A stretch of 64,000 nt of DNA. Source: Pantoea conspicua. GTDB taxonomy: Bacteria; Pseudomonadota; Gammaproteobacteria; Enterobacterales; Enterobacteriaceae. The notes below the pieces were generated by a model. The model saw nothing but the letters and a program-made list of their open reading frames with translations, made no database searches and was not told the DNA's origin. The DNA lies in NCBI RefSeq assembly GCF_002095315.1, contig NZ_MLFN01000014.1, positions 1 through 64,000 of the forward strand, read 5' to 3'. The position numbers and the translations under genes are program-made. Within the stretch, counting starts at the first letter, position 1. Every line of letters starts with the position of its first letter. Of this stretch, positions 8,785 to 18,604 are shown piece by piece.

Positions 8785-10852
8785 ATGAAACAGAACTCAC
8801 TTGATCAGGCCGCCCGGGCGGCCGGTATTTCGCTGGATTACATCAACGTTAACGGCGAAAAAGAGGCGATCAGCGATGACACCAAGCGCGCCTTGCTGGC
8901 GGTGATGGGCGATCCGCATGACGCAAAGAAGGCGCCACTGCCGCCGGTTGCGGTGTTCAGCGGCAGCGGTAAACGTCAGCTTACCCCGCAGGCAGCGGTG
9001 TTTATCACTGGCAGTTGCAAACCGAAAACGGCAAACAGCTCAGCGGGGAACTGACCGCTGGCGAACCTTTTACGCTGCCGGGTCCGCTGGCGCAGGGCTA
9101 TCACCAGCTGACGCTCAGCAAGGGAAAAAAACAGTGGCAGACCCGCATTATTGTTACGCCGCGCCGCTGCTATCTGCCGCCGGGGCTGGAAGCGGGCGAG
9201 AAGCGCTGGGGCGCGCTGGTGCAGCTCTACACGGTGCGTTCGGCGCAGAACTGGGGCATCGGTGATTTTGGCGATCTGCAAATCCTGCTGGAGCAGCTTG
9301 CGGCGCGCGGCGGTGATTTCGTCGGGCTCAATCCCTTGCATGCGCTCTATCCGGCCAGTGCCGATTTTGCCAGTCCTTACAGTCCATCATCACGTCGCTG
9401 GCTCAACGTTATCTACATCGACGTCGCTCAGGTGATCGATTTCCAGCAAAGCCCGGCGGCGCAGAAGTGGTGGAAAAGCGCTAAAACGCAGCGGGCGCTG
9501 AACAAAGTGCGTGAGGCGGATCTGGTCGATTATGAGGCAGTGATGGCGCTCAAACTGGCCGCGTTACGCCTCGCCTGGACCCACTTCCAGGCGCGGGATG
9601 CGGAGAGCGAAGATAAACAGTCGTGGTCCGCTTTTGTGCGCGAAGGTGGCGACAGCCTGCGTTATCAGGCGCCTATGACGGCATACAACTTGAGCGGCGG
9701 GCAGGCAATGCGCAGCACTGGGGCTGGCCCGCCTGGCCGGAAGGCTGGCGTAACAGCCAGTTGCCGGAGGTGCAGCGTTGGTGTGAGCGGCATGAAGAAG
9801 AGATCGCCTTCTGGCAGTGGCTGCAATGGCTGGCGCAGCAGCAGTTCTCTCGCTGCTGGTCGCGCAGTCAGGCGCTGGGGATGAGCGTGGGTCTCTACCG
9901 CGATCTGGCGGTAGGCGTGGCGGAAGGCAGTGCCGAAACCTGGCACGATCCGGAGCTTTATCGCCTGCAGGCGTCGATTGGCGCACCGCCCGATCGTCTT
10001 GGTCCGCTGGGCCAGTACTGGGGCTTACCGCCGATGGATCCGCATGTGATGCAGGCGCGTGGCTATCAGCCGTTCATTGACATGCTGCGCGCCAACATGC
10101 GCGATTGCGGCGCGTTGCGTATCGACCATGTGATGTCACTGCTGCGTCTGTGGTGGGTATCCGCCGGTGAAACGGCGGATAAAGGCGCTTACGTGGCCTA
10201 TCCGGTGGATGATCTGCTCGGTATTCTGGCGCTGGAGAGCCACCGGTTGCGCTGCATGGTGATCGGGGAAGATCTCGGCACCGTACCGAAAGAGATTGTC
10301 AGCCTGCTGCGCAAAAGCGGGGTGTTTTCGTGGAAGGTGCTCTGGTTCGAGCAGGAGAAAAACGGCAGCTATCGCGCGCCCGCGGACTACCCGCGGCAGT
10401 CGATTGCCAGTGCCAGCACCCATGATTTGCCCACGCTGACCGGATTCTGGGAGCAGGGCGATCTGTCGCTGGGGGAGAAGATTGGTCTCTATCCGGGGGA
10501 CGCGGTCAACGCGCTGCATCAGCAGCGGGCAGAGCAGAAGCAGGCGCTGCTGGATGCGCTGCATCAGGCAGGCGCGCTACCGGCCCGCAGCCCGAAAAAA
10601 GCGGATAAGCTGGCAATGACACCGACGCTGAATCGGGCGATTCATCGCTTCCTGGCTGATACCGACAGTGCGTTACTGGGCCTGCAGCCGGAGGACTGGC
10701 TCGGGATGACCACGCCGGTGAATGTGCCGGGCACGGTTGAGCAATACCCCAACTGGCGGCGTAAGCTGAGTAAAACGCTGGAAGAGATGTTTGCTGACGA
10801 GGAAGTGAATAAGCTGCTCAAAGCGGTCAGCCAGCAGCGTAAGCCTGGCTGA
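8785..10852 (+). pseudogene. malQ: 4-alpha-glucanotransferase MalQ (amylomaltase), frame broken twice
   Basis: Three overlapping frames together give one continuous MalQ. Residues up to about 65 are in the first frame. Near the C4 run at 8984-8987 the homology moves to a second frame (from GSGVYHW), and near 9669-9673 to a third (AYDGIQL then WGWPAWPEG), which runs to the stop at 10852. Each switch is explained by one missing base. Adding a base at each site gives 689 residues against 694 in E. coli. The GH77 core motifs ALRIDHVMS (nucleophile Asp) and GEDLG (acid/base Glu) are intact, as is THDLPT. MalQ disproportionates maltodextrins with MalP. The otherwise perfect conservation favours sequence error over decay. 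Confidence 0.93.
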
Positions 10853-10859
10853 GAAGGTT

Positions 10860-10884
10860 AGCGCGACAGCTGAGCTGTCGCGCT
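10860..10884. terminator. Hairpin between malQ and nfuA
   Basis: A perfect 10-bp inverted repeat (AGCGCGACAG, five-base loop, CTGTCGCGCT) fills the gap between the convergent malQ and nfuA. It has no long T tract on either strand, so it may act as a weak bidirectional terminator or RNA-stabilising stem. Confidence 0.6.
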
Positions 10885-10891
10885 GACTTCA

Positions 10892-11467
10892 TCAGTAGAA
10901 CGAGTGTTCGCCGCGCTGGTGCTCGGTGATGTCGCGCACGCCTTTCAGTTCCGGGAAGGCGGCCAGCAGCTCTTTCTCGATGCCATCTTTCAGGGTGACG
11001 TCGATCATTGAACAGCCGTTACAGCCGCCGCCGAACTGCAGGATGGCGTAACCGTCATCGGTGATCTCCATCAGCGACACGCGACCACCGTGGCCCGCCA
11101 GCTGTGGGTTGATCTGCGCCTGCAGCAGATACTCAACGCGCTCCACCATCGGCGCATCATCAGAGACCTTCCGCATTTTGGCATTAGGCGCTTTCAGCGT
11201 CAGTTGCGAACCGAGGTTATCGGTGACGAAATCGATTTCAGCGTCTTCCAGATAAGGTGCGCTCAGTTCATCCACATAGGCTGACAGTTTTTCGAACTTC
11301 AGCTCGGTATCTGTTGCTTCGACCGCGTCAGGTGGGCAATAAGAGACACCACACTCAGCTGTTGGCGTACCCGGGTTAATCACGAATACGCGAATCTGGG
11401 TGCCATCTTCTTGTTTGGATAGCAGTCTGGAAAAATGCTCTTGGGCAGAATCAGTAATTCGGATCAT
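10892..11467 (-). CDS. nfuA: Fe/S biogenesis protein NfuA
   Basis: This 191-residue protein matches E. coli NfuA in length and sequence. It has an N-terminal A-type-carrier-like domain (about residues 1-95), which lacks its metal cysteines in this family, and a C-terminal Nfu domain with the CNGC motif (about residues 149-152) that binds a [4Fe-4S] cluster at the dimer interface. NfuA delivers clusters to apoproteins such as aconitase and lipoyl synthase under stress. It is preceded by gntX in the same orientation, with 58 bp between them for a promoter. E. coli gntT is absent from the malQ side. Confidence 0.96.
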   Translation of the reverse strand: MIRITDSAQEHFSRLLSKQEDGTQIRVFVINPGTPTAECGVSYCPPDAVEATDTELKFEKLSAYVDELSAPYLEDAEIDFVTDNLGSQLTLKAPNAKMRKVSDDAPMVERVEYLLQAQINPQLAGHGGRVSLMEITDDGYAILQFGGGCNGCSMIDVTLKDGIEKELLAAFPELKGVRDITEHQRGEHSFY

Positions 11468-11525
11468 GTCGATTGCTCAATAGTTGACTAATTTAGTTGG
11501 TTATAATACGCCCATCAATGGCGCT

Positions 11526-12206
11526 CTACAAGGTACGGCACAGGCACCAGATCTGCACGCTGGCCGCGCCCTGCGCCAGTAACAGGCGACTGATTTCTTC
11601 TGACGTGCTGCCGGTGGTGACCACATCGTCCAGCAGGGCGATATGCCGTCCGCGCACCGCCATTTCAAGGCGGAAAGCACCGCGTAAGTTGCTGCGGCGC
11701 TGGCGAGCGCTCAGCTGATGCTGTAACGCCCCTTGTCGCTGACGATGTAATCCCGTTCCCCACTCGCAACCCAGCCAGTGCGCCAGCGGCGCGGCCAGCA
11801 GATCGGTCTGATTGTAGCCGCGCTGCCAGCGTCGTCGCCGGTGCAGCGGGACCGACAGTAGCAGGTCAGGGCGTGGCAGGTCGCCACGCCGGTAGACATT
11901 CTGCCAGCTTAGCAAAAGCAGCCGCGCCAGCATCACCCTGAGTGCGGTTACGCGAGAAAATTTGAGCTGATTGACCCATAGGCTGAACGGCGGGCGATAG
12001 CTGTTAACGCAGATCAGTGCCTGCCAGGGGGGTGGCTTCTGCAGGCAGCGTCCGCAGGGATGGCGCACGTTACCGGCGGGTAACCCGCAGCGCGGGCAGA
12101 GCAGCGGCAAAGCGGGCAACTGGCGTAAACAGGGGCTGCACAGGCCGTGTTGCGTCATCCGCAACGGCAACCGGCATAGCCAACACAGGGCAGGCATTGA
12201 TAGCAT
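11526..12206 (-). CDS. gntX: Amidophosphoribosyltransferase-like protein GntX (ComF family)
   Basis: This 226-residue protein has the ComF/GntX layout. N-terminal cysteine pairs (CWLC, CSPC, CPRCGLP, CGRC) form a probable zinc-binding region in residues 1-55. A phosphoribosyltransferase-like domain with the PRPP loop LLDDVVTTGSTSEE lies near the C-terminus, and the end (WCLCRTL) is identical to E. coli GntX. ComF homologues are needed for DNA uptake in naturally competent bacteria, and E. coli GntX has been linked to using DNA as a nutrient. The biochemical activity is not established. It is divergent from bioH across 34 bp. Confidence 0.93.
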   Translation of the reverse strand: MLSMPALCWLCRLPLRMTQHGLCSPCLRQLPALPLLCPRCGLPAGNVRHPCGRCLQKPPPWQALICVNSYRPPFSLWVNQLKFSRVTALRVMLARLLLLSWQNVYRRGDLPRPDLLLSVPLHRRRRWQRGYNQTDLLAAPLAHWLGCEWGTGLHRQRQGALQHQLSARQRRSNLRGAFRLEMAVRGRHIALLDDVVTTGSTSEEISRLLLAQGAASVQIWCLCRTL

Positions 12207-12240
12207 AGCGACCTCCTAATCACTTTCAGGATAGTAATTG

Positions 12241-13017
12241 ATGACGTCGCTTTACTGGCACACCTGTGGAACAGGGAATGATGATCTTGTGCTGCTGCAC
12301 GGATGGGGACTGAATGCGGAAGTCTGGCAAAGCATTATCCCGCGACTCAGCCCGCACTACCGTCTGCATCTGGTCGACCTGCCTGGTTATGGTCGTAGCC
12401 AGGCCTTTGGTGCGCTGTCGCTGGCAGAGATGGCGCAGCAGTTGCTGCCTGCGCTGCCGCCGCAGGCGATTGTCGTGGGCTGGTCGCTGGGTGGACTGGT
12501 CGCAACACAGCTGGCGCTGGCCGCGCCGCAACGGTTGCGGGCGTTGATTACCGTTGCCTCTTCACCCTGTTTTACCGCAACAGAGGAGTGGCCAGGCATC
12601 AAACCCGATACGCTGCAAAACTTCCAGCAGCTGCTCAGCAACGATTTTCAGCGCACGGTCGAGCGCTTTCTGGCGTTGCAGACGCTGGGAACGGAGACCG
12701 CCCGCGCCGATGCGCGCCGCCTGAAAGAGGTGGTGTTGTCGCAGCCGATGCCGTCGGTCGCGGTGCTGGATGGCGGGCTGGAGATTTTACGCCAGGTCGA
12801 TCAGCGCGACGCGTTACCACAGATATCGCTGCCGTTCCTGCGACTGTATGGCGCACTGGATGGCTTAGTGCCGCGCAGCATTGCTGCCCGCCTCGACCAG
12901 ACGCTGCCCGCGTCGCCGTCATGGGTGATAGACAAGGCGGCCCACGCGCCGTTTATCTCTCATCCTGGGGCGTTTTGTCAGCACATTATTAATTTCATCA
13001 ACGATTTGCCGACATAA
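12241..13017 (+). CDS. bioH: Pimeloyl-[acyl-carrier protein] methyl ester esterase BioH
   Basis: This 258-residue alpha/beta hydrolase has the catalytic serine at residue 82 in GWSLGG, the acid in [11 protein letters not shown], and the histidine in [10 protein letters not shown], all as in E. coli BioH. The ATG at 12241 was preferred over the TTG one codon earlier. BioH removes the methyl group that disguises the pimeloyl chain, closing the fatty-acid-like phase of biotin synthesis. It stands alone, divergent from gntX. Confidence 0.96.
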   Translation: MTSLYWHTCGTGNDDLVLLHGWGLNAEVWQSIIPRLSPHYRLHLVDLPGYGRSQAFGALSLAEMAQQLLPALPPQAIVVGWSLGGLVATQLALAAPQRLRALITVASSPCFTATEEWPGIKPDTLQNFQQLLSNDFQRTVERFLALQTLGTETARADARRLKEVVLSQPMPSVAVLDGGLEILRQVDQRDALPQISLPFLRLYGALDGLVPRSIAARLDQTLPASPSWVIDKAAHAPFISHPGAFCQHIINFINDLPT

Positions 13018-13185
13018 TTGCGGCGGTGACTGGCAAAATTGGCCGGAGCGGCAATACTTCTCTCTGTGAGCAAGGCCGCTGCAATTTTATGTGATTAGTC
13101 CCGGATGACTATGCCGTTCCATACTGCCTTACGCGTTTAGCGGCTGCTTACATCTCACAATGGATCATGAATGAGGGTAAACATA

Positions 13186-13455
13186 ATGAAGGTTTTAAAA
13201 TGGGTTGTGGCTTCAATGATGATGGGCGCGATTTCATTTTCTGCGATGGCAGCGAAAGAAGTCACCAAAGAAGAAGTTAAAACAATGAACCTGCAGAAGA
13301 TTGGCACCGTTAACACCACGGCGGAAACGACCTCGCCAATGGATGCTAAAAAAGTGCTGTCGCAGCTGGCTGACGAAAAAGGCGGTAAATATTTCCTGGT
13401 CATCGCCGGCCGTGAACACGGTAAATTCAGCGCCACGGCTGACGTCTATAAATAA
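13186..13455 (+). CDS. Small periplasmic YhcN/BhsA/McbA-family protein (DUF1471)
   Basis: The ATG at 13186 gives 89 residues. It has a classical signal peptide (residues 1-22, Lys then a hydrophobic stretch, ending SAMAA) and a single DUF1471 domain with the typical GTVNTT and KGGKYFLVIAGRE segments. Family members are small secreted proteins linked to biofilm formation and to acid, peroxide or copper stress; the precise role of this one is unknown. Upstream lies about 170 bp of noncoding sequence. Its TAA ends at 13455 and the stop of the convergent phosphorylase gene begins at 13456, so the two genes abut with no spacer. Confidence 0.85.
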   Translation: MKVLKWVVASMMMGAISFSAMAAKEVTKEEVKTMNLQKIGTVNTTAETTSPMDAKKVLSQLADEKGGKYFLVIAGREHGKFSATADVYK

Positions 13456-15141
13456 TTAGCGTAGCCACATGAACTGCCAGGCATCCAGCCTCACCGGCTG
13501 GGTGCCATCAACCTTCCTGCCACTCACCACATCCTGCAAGGTATGCGCCACCGGCAACCGGGTCTCAATCGGGCGTCCGCTGAGATTAAACACGCACAGT
13601 AATCCATCGCCGCTTTCTGGCTGATGCCGACGCATCACCAGCAGTGCGTTTTCGCTGTCATAAAGCGTCATCGGATTGTCAGGATGAAAGGCTGGCTGGC
13701 GACGACGCAGCTGAATCAGCTGACCCAGTTGGGTATAGACCTGATGGCGCAGCCAGTCGTCTCCTGCCAGCGCTGCCTCAATCTGCCTGAGATCGTATTT
13801 CTGACGGTTAATCGCCCGGTTATGCCCGGCCGTCCGCACGCCATCATAATGGTTGCGTGAGCCGAGAATGCTTTGAATATAGATAGCTGGCACGCCAGGA
13901 AAGGCCAGCAGGATGGCGTGAGCCAGCAAAAAGCGCTGCAGGCGGGTCGCGTCATCATCGGCTTCACGGTTTAACGCATCCAGATAGGTGACGTTGATTT
14001 CATACGGGCTGGTCGTGCCGTCCGGGTTATTTTTGTAGGAGACCAGCGCCCCCTCCAGCGCCAGATCGCGCACCAGCGCTACAATCTCTACCTCGCTGAG
14101 AATGCCGCGTGCCGGATTGAGCCCGATACCATCGTGTGACGCCAGAAAGTTGAAGAAGGTGGTGTCATTACTGCTGAGATCCAGGCTGCTGGCCCACTGC
14201 CGCAATGCGCGTGCCGAGCCGGTATGAATGCCGTGAAGCACCAGCGGCGGCAGGGAGAACTGATAGACCATCTGCGCCTCATCATGGCCGTTGCCCAGAT
14301 AGCTGATGTTGTCCTGATGCGGCACGTTGGTCTCGGTGATGATCACCGTGCCGGGCGCGACAATATCGGCGATGGCGCGGAACAGTTTCACCAGCTGGTG
14401 GGTCTTTTCCAGATGAATACAGCGGGTGCCTGGCGTTTTCCACATGTAACCAACCGCATCCAGCCGCACATAATCGGCACCGCGTTTCAGGTAGTCGAGC
14501 AGCACATTAACCATGCGCAGCAGCACCACCGGATTGGCGAAGTTGAGGTCAATCTGATCGGCGCTGAAGGTGGTCCAGATAAAGCGGGTCTCACCATCGG
14601 CCATCTGAAACGGTGTCAGCAGCGGGGAGGTACGCGGGCGCGTCACCGCGCTGAGATCGGTGGCGGGCGGCATACTGATGAAGAAGTCATCCCAGCCGGG
14701 GTCCTGCGCCAGGAAGTGTCGGAACCAGACGCTGTGCGACGACATGTGATTACAGACGAAATCAAACATCAGGCGGGTTTCCTGATGCAGCCGCGCAACG
14801 TCCTGCCAGTCGCCACAAAGCGGGTCCACCTGATGATAATCAATCACCGAGAAGCCGTCGTCAGACGAATAAGGGAAGAACGGCAGCAGATGCACCAGCG
14901 GGAAAATAGATTGCAGGTGCTGCTGATAGAAACGGGAAAAAGTGCTGAGCGTCGGCTTATCAGCCTCGCGAAACTGATCGGCGTAGCTGATCAGCACCAC
15001 GTCCTGCTCATCCCAGTGCGCTTTGCGCGGCAGCTTGATGGCATCGCGCGCGTCTGCAATATCCGCCAGCAGCTGCGTACGCGTTGCCTCAGGAAAAGTG
15101 CCGGCATAAATCTTATCGATTAGATCGGTGATCGTTTCCAT
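13456..15141 (-). CDS. GH13_18 glycoside phosphorylase, probably glucosylglycerate phosphorylase (YcjM-like)
   Basis: This 561-residue enzyme belongs to the sucrose-phosphorylase branch of GH13. The nucleophile Asp is in VRLDAVGYMWK, the acid/base Glu in ITETNVPH and the third carboxylate in LASHDGIGLNP. The motif LLPFFPYSSDDGFSVIDYHQV is cut here to its core SSDDGFSVIDY, typical of the subfamily. The length fits E. coli YcjM (559), a glucosylglycerate phosphorylase, better than classical sucrose phosphorylases (about 490). It would split a glucosyl donor with phosphate to give glucose 1-phosphate. It is a single gene with no adjacent transporter. The exact substrate cannot be read from sequence. 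Confidence 0.82.
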   Translation of the reverse strand: METITDLIDKIYAGTFPEATRTQLLADIADARDAIKLPRKAHWDEQDVVLISYADQFREADKPTLSTFSRFYQQHLQSIFPLVHLLPFFPYSSDDGFSVIDYHQVDPLCGDWQDVARLHQETRLMFDFVCNHMSSHSVWFRHFLAQDPGWDDFFISMPPATDLSAVTRPRTSPLLTPFQMADGETRFIWTTFSADQIDLNFANPVVLLRMVNVLLDYLKRGADYVRLDAVGYMWKTPGTRCIHLEKTHQLVKLFRAIADIVAPGTVIITETNVPHQDNISYLGNGHDEAQMVYQFSLPPLVLHGIHTGSARALRQWASSLDLSSNDTTFFNFLASHDGIGLNPARGILSEVEIVALVRDLALEGALVSYKNNPDGTTSPYEINVTYLDALNREADDDATRLQRFLLAHAILLAFPGVPAIYIQSILGSRNHYDGVRTAGHNRAINRQKYDLRQIEAALAGDDWLRHQVYTQLGQLIQLRRRQPAFHPDNPMTLYDSENALLVMRRHQPESGDGLLCVFNLSGRPIETRLPVAHTLQDVVSGRKVDGTQPVRLDAWQFMWLR

Positions 15142-15234
15142 CGTAAATTGGGTGCCACTGCAGGTGTTGTTTTTATGACAGGCGTCTTTCTAGCGTAGCG
15201 CTATGGCGGGGATTTTCCACTGAGGGAACGAGAT

Positions 15235-15260
15235 TGAAAGGGGGACGACGCGCGTCCCCC
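15235..15260 (-). terminator. Hairpin terminator after tex
   Basis: On the minus strand GGGGGACG and CGTCCCCC form an 8-bp stem around a five-base loop, followed by a short TTT. It begins 9 bp past the tex stop codon. The T tract is short, so efficiency is uncertain. Confidence 0.7.
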
Positions 15261-15268
15261 TGAAAAAT

Positions 15269-17596
15269 TTAACGTTTCTTACCGAAGGCAGCCGCCAGCG
15301 CATCACCCATCGCGCTGTTACCTGCGGGCTGGCTGGCCGGACGGGCGCGTCCTTTGCCAGCTGCCGGGCGCTTCTCATCACGTGGCGCGGCGTTCTTTCC
15401 ACCACCGCGGACATTGCCTTCACCGGGCTGCTCATCCAGACGCATCGTCAGGGCAATTCGCTTACGGGGCAGATCGACCTCCATCACCTTCACTTTAACG
15501 ATGTCGCCTGCCTTCACCACCTGATGTGGATCCTCGACGAAGCGATCGGAGAGTGAAGAGATATGTACCAGCCCATCCTGATGCACGCCGATATCAACGA
15601 ATGCGCCGAAGTTGGTGACGTTGGTCACCGCGCCTTCCAGAATCATGCCCGGCGTCAGATCGTTCAGCGTTTCGACGCCTTCAGCAAACTGTGCGGTTTT
15701 AAATTCAGGACGCGGGTCGCGGCCCGGCTTCTCCAGCTCTTTCATGATATCGGTGACGGTCGGTAAACCGAAGCGCTCATCGGTGAAATCGTGGGCGCGC
15801 AGATTACGCAAACTGCCGGCATTGCCCATCAGGTCACTCAGTGCCTGTTCGGTGGCGGCCAGAATTCGCTCCACCACCGGATAGGCTTCCGGGTGGACGG
15901 TCGAGGCATCCAGCGGGTTATCGCCGTGGTTGATGCGCAGGAAGCCGGCGCATTGCTCAAAGGCTTTCGGGCCAAGACGGCTCACTTTCAGCAGCTGCTG
16001 ACGATTCTGGAAACGGCCGTTCTCATCACGCCAGCCGACAATATTTTGCGCCATCATCCGCGTCAGACCGGCCACGCGGGTCAGTAGCGGCACCGAGGCG
16101 GTATTCAGATCGACGCCGACGGCGTTCACACAGTCTTCCACTACCGCATCCAGTTTCTTCGCCAGCAGGCTCTGACTGACGTCATGCTGGTACTGGCCAA
16201 CCCCGATCGATTTCGGATCGATCTTCACCAGCTCCGCCAGCGGGTCCTGCAGACGACGGGCAATGGAGACCGCGCCGCGCAGCGAGACATCCAGATCCGG
16301 GAACTCCAGCGCCGCCAGCTCAGACGCCGAGTAAACCGAGGCACCGGCTTCGCTGACAATCACTTTCTGCGCCGTGACCTGCGGGAACTGCTGTTGCAGA
16401 TCGAGGAAGAAACGCTCGGTTTCGCGTGATGCGGTGCCGTTGCCGATCGCCACCAGCTCAACCTGATGCTTAATACAGAGTGCGGCTACGGCGGCGGCGG
16501 CTTTTGCCGTCTGGCCGGTGTGCGGATAGACGGTATCGGTCGCTACCAGTTTGCCGGTGGCATCCACCACCGCCACTTTGACACCGGTGCGCAGACCGGG
16601 ATCGAGGCCCATGGTGGCGCGCATCCCGGCGGGTGCCGCCATCAGCAGATCGTGCAGGTTACGGGCAAAGACATTGATCGCTTCATCTTCAGCACGCTCG
16701 CGAACCGTACCCATCAGCTCGGTTTCCAGATGCAGCATCACCTTGATGCGCCAGGTCCAGCTCACCACCGCTTTGCGCCAGCTATCGGCCGGGGCGTTAT
16801 TCAGGCGCAGGTTGAGGTGCTCAGCAATCAGCGTTTCGCCATGGCTTTCACGCGGTGCTTCATCAAACTGCGGATCGGCGTTGAGCGAAAGCTGCAGTAC
16901 ACCTTCATTACGGCCACGCAGCATCGCCAGCGCACGGTGTGACGGCACGCTGCTCAGCGCTTCATGGTGATCAAAATAGTCGCGGAACTTGGCCCCGGCT
17001 TCCTCTTTGCCTTCCACTACGCGTGACACCAGATGGGCGTTCTTCCACAGGTAGTTACGCACTTTCGCCAGCAGGGCGGCGTCTTCGGCGAAACGCTCCA
17101 TCAGGATATAACGGGCACCGTCCAGCGCGGCGCGTACGTCGGCCACGCCTTTATCCGCATCGACGTAGCGTTCAGCCAGTTGCTCTGGCTGATGGGAAGG
17201 CTCCTGCCACAGCGTTTCCGCCAGCGGTTCCAGACCGGCTTCAATCGCGATCTGGCCACGGGTGCGGCGTTTCGGTTTATAGGGCAGGTAGAGATCTTCA
17301 AGCTCGGTTTTGCTGAGGGTAGTGTTGATGGCGCGCGCGAGGTCATCGGTGAGTTTTCCCTGCTCGTCAATCGACCTGATAATCGACTGACGGCGCTCTT
17401 CAAGTTCACGCAGATAGCTGAGGCGGGTTTCCAGCTGGCGTAGTTGGGTATCATCCAGCCCACCGGTGACCTCTTTACGATAACGTGCGATAAACGGCAC
17501 GGTATTCCCTTCATCCAGCAGGCGAACGGCGGCATCAACTTGCTCTGCCCGCGCCTGTAGCTCGCTGGCAATTATCTGGCTCAGAACTTTCATCAT
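15269..17596 (-). CDS. tex: Tex family RNA-binding transcription accessory protein (YhgF)
   Basis: This 775-residue protein aligns end to end with E. coli YhgF. It has an N-terminal helical region, a YqgF-like RNase H fold beginning about residue 330 ([16 protein letters not shown]), tandem helix-hairpin-helix motifs at about 500-560 ([13 protein letters not shown] and [10 protein letters not shown]), and a C-terminal S1 RNA-binding domain at about 650-720 ([15 protein letters not shown]). The tail is basic and rich in Gly and Pro. Tex is a conserved cytosolic nucleic-acid-binding protein connected to transcription. It lies downstream of greB, 103 bp away, on the same strand. feoABC, which follows in E. 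coli, is missing. Confidence 0.96.
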   Translation of the reverse strand: MMKVLSQIIASELQARAEQVDAAVRLLDEGNTVPFIARYRKEVTGGLDDTQLRQLETRLSYLRELEERRQSIIRSIDEQGKLTDDLARAINTTLSKTELEDLYLPYKPKRRTRGQIAIEAGLEPLAETLWQEPSHQPEQLAERYVDADKGVADVRAALDGARYILMERFAEDAALLAKVRNYLWKNAHLVSRVVEGKEEAGAKFRDYFDHHEALSSVPSHRALAMLRGRNEGVLQLSLNADPQFDEAPRESHGETLIAEHLNLRLNNAPADSWRKAVVSWTWRIKVMLHLETELMGTVRERAEDEAINVFARNLHDLLMAAPAGMRATMGLDPGLRTGVKVAVVDATGKLVATDTVYPHTGQTAKAAAAVAALCIKHQVELVAIGNGTASRETERFFLDLQQQFPQVTAQKVIVSEAGASVYSASELAALEFPDLDVSLRGAVSIARRLQDPLAELVKIDPKSIGVGQYQHDVSQSLLAKKLDAVVEDCVNAVGVDLNTASVPLLTRVAGLTRMMAQNIVGWRDENGRFQNRQQLLKVSRLGPKAFEQCAGFLRINHGDNPLDASTVHPEAYPVVERILAATEQALSDLMGNAGSLRNLRAHDFTDERFGLPTVTDIMKELEKPGRDPRPEFKTAQFAEGVETLNDLTPGMILEGAVTNVTNFGAFVDIGVHQDGLVHISSLSDRFVEDPHQVVKAGDIVKVKVMEVDLPRKRIALTMRLDEQPGEGNVRGGGKNAAPRDEKRPAAGKGRARPASQPAGNSAMGDALAAAFGKKR

Positions 17597-17699
17597 CAGG
17601 ACTGTCTTGCTTTCCGGGTTGAGAAATAGCGGACAGTTATACGGATTGATGGTTGAAATTGCCAGAGATGCGGGCGGCTTTCAGCGATATTCTGAATCG

Positions 17700-18173
17700 C
17701 TATTCCTGATAGCGGATTTCGTTGACGTACCACAGCGCCGGACCGGCTGGCGTCGCAACGGTAGCGGCATCGCCGACCTCTTTTTTCAGCAGAGCGCGCG
17801 CCATGGGCGAGTCGATTGAGATGTAATCCTTGCGGCCAAAAATCTCATCATAGCCGACGATACGGAAGCGCTTGAGGTCACCATCATCGTTCTCAATTTC
17901 CACCCAGGCACCAAAGAACACTTTGCCATCCTGCTGCGGTGAATAATCAACAATCCGCAACTGCTCCAGGCTTTTGGTCAGATAGCGAACGCGACGGTCA
18001 ATTTCACGCAGACGCTTTTTGTTGTACTGATAATCAGCATTTTCGCTGCGGTCGCCGAGACTGGCAGCCCAGGTGACTTTTTTAGTCACTTCCGGTCGCT
18101 CTTCACGCCACAGGTAATCGAGTTCTGCTTTCAGCTTATCGAAGCCTTCGCGGGTAATCAGTCGGGTTTTCAT
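17700..18173 (-). CDS. greB: Transcription elongation factor GreB
   Basis: This 157-residue protein has the GreA/GreB plan of an N-terminal antiparallel coiled coil (about residues 1-75) with the acidic tip in ENADYQYNKKR, and a C-terminal FKBP-like domain. The frame is open to 18197, but the ATG at 18173 gives the conserved start MKTRLITREGF. GreB enters the RNA polymerase secondary channel and stimulates cleavage of backtracked transcripts. It neighbours ompR in E. coli; here a small secreted protein gene lies between them. Confidence 0.96.
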   Translation of the reverse strand: MKTRLITREGFDKLKAELDYLWREERPEVTKKVTWAASLGDRSENADYQYNKKRLREIDRRVRYLTKSLEQLRIVDYSPQQDGKVFFGAWVEIENDDGDLKRFRIVGYDEIFGRKDYISIDSPMARALLKKEVGDAATVATPAGPALWYVNEIRYQE

Positions 18174-18358
18174 GCTGCATCGGCCAGAGAGAATCAAAGA
18201 GCGTCAGTGTAAGGCAAAGGGGGCGTGGCAAAAAAGAGTCGGGGAAGGGTTTTTAAAGTCTAAAACCCACGTTGACTTCCCCGGCGGCGAAAGGGGTGAG
18301 CGCAAAATCGTATTCTGAAACAGAGTATTTACTAAAGGTATTAAACAGGACGATAAAA

Positions 18359-18604
18359 TTATTTTCCAGCGTGGGTCGCCGTGGTGGTTGAGGTGCTGCT
18401 GCCGTGTCCGTCTCCGCCACCGCCCGCTGTAGCCAGCGCTACGCCGAGCAGTGCCGCAACCGCGCCCACGCCAATCGCATTTGAGTTGCCCTGGGCGGTG
18501 GTGGTCGCCAGAGCGCCCGCCGCTTCACCGGTAGCGGTAGCGGCATAAACCGGGCTGACGCTCGCAAATGCCAGCGCGCTCAGCAGTAAAATTGTTTTTT
18601 TCAT
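18359..18604 (-). CDS. YjbE-like small secreted protein
   Basis: This 81-residue product has a clear signal peptide (MKKTILLLSALAFASV, cleavage likely after AYA near residue 21). The mature part is rich in Ala, Gly and Thr with a GGGGDG patch and a Ser/Thr-rich tail. The pattern closely resembles E. coli YjbE, the first gene of the yjbEFGH exopolysaccharide operon (GEAAG, VGVALA, GGGDG, then poly-Thr). No yjbFGH genes follow, so it is solitary here. It has no defined biochemical role. The 185 bp between it and greB show no other gene. Confidence 0.72.
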   Translation of the reverse strand: MKKTILLLSALAFASVSPVYAATATGEAAGALATTTAQGNSNAIGVGAVAALLGVALATAGGGGDGHGSSTSTTTATHAGK

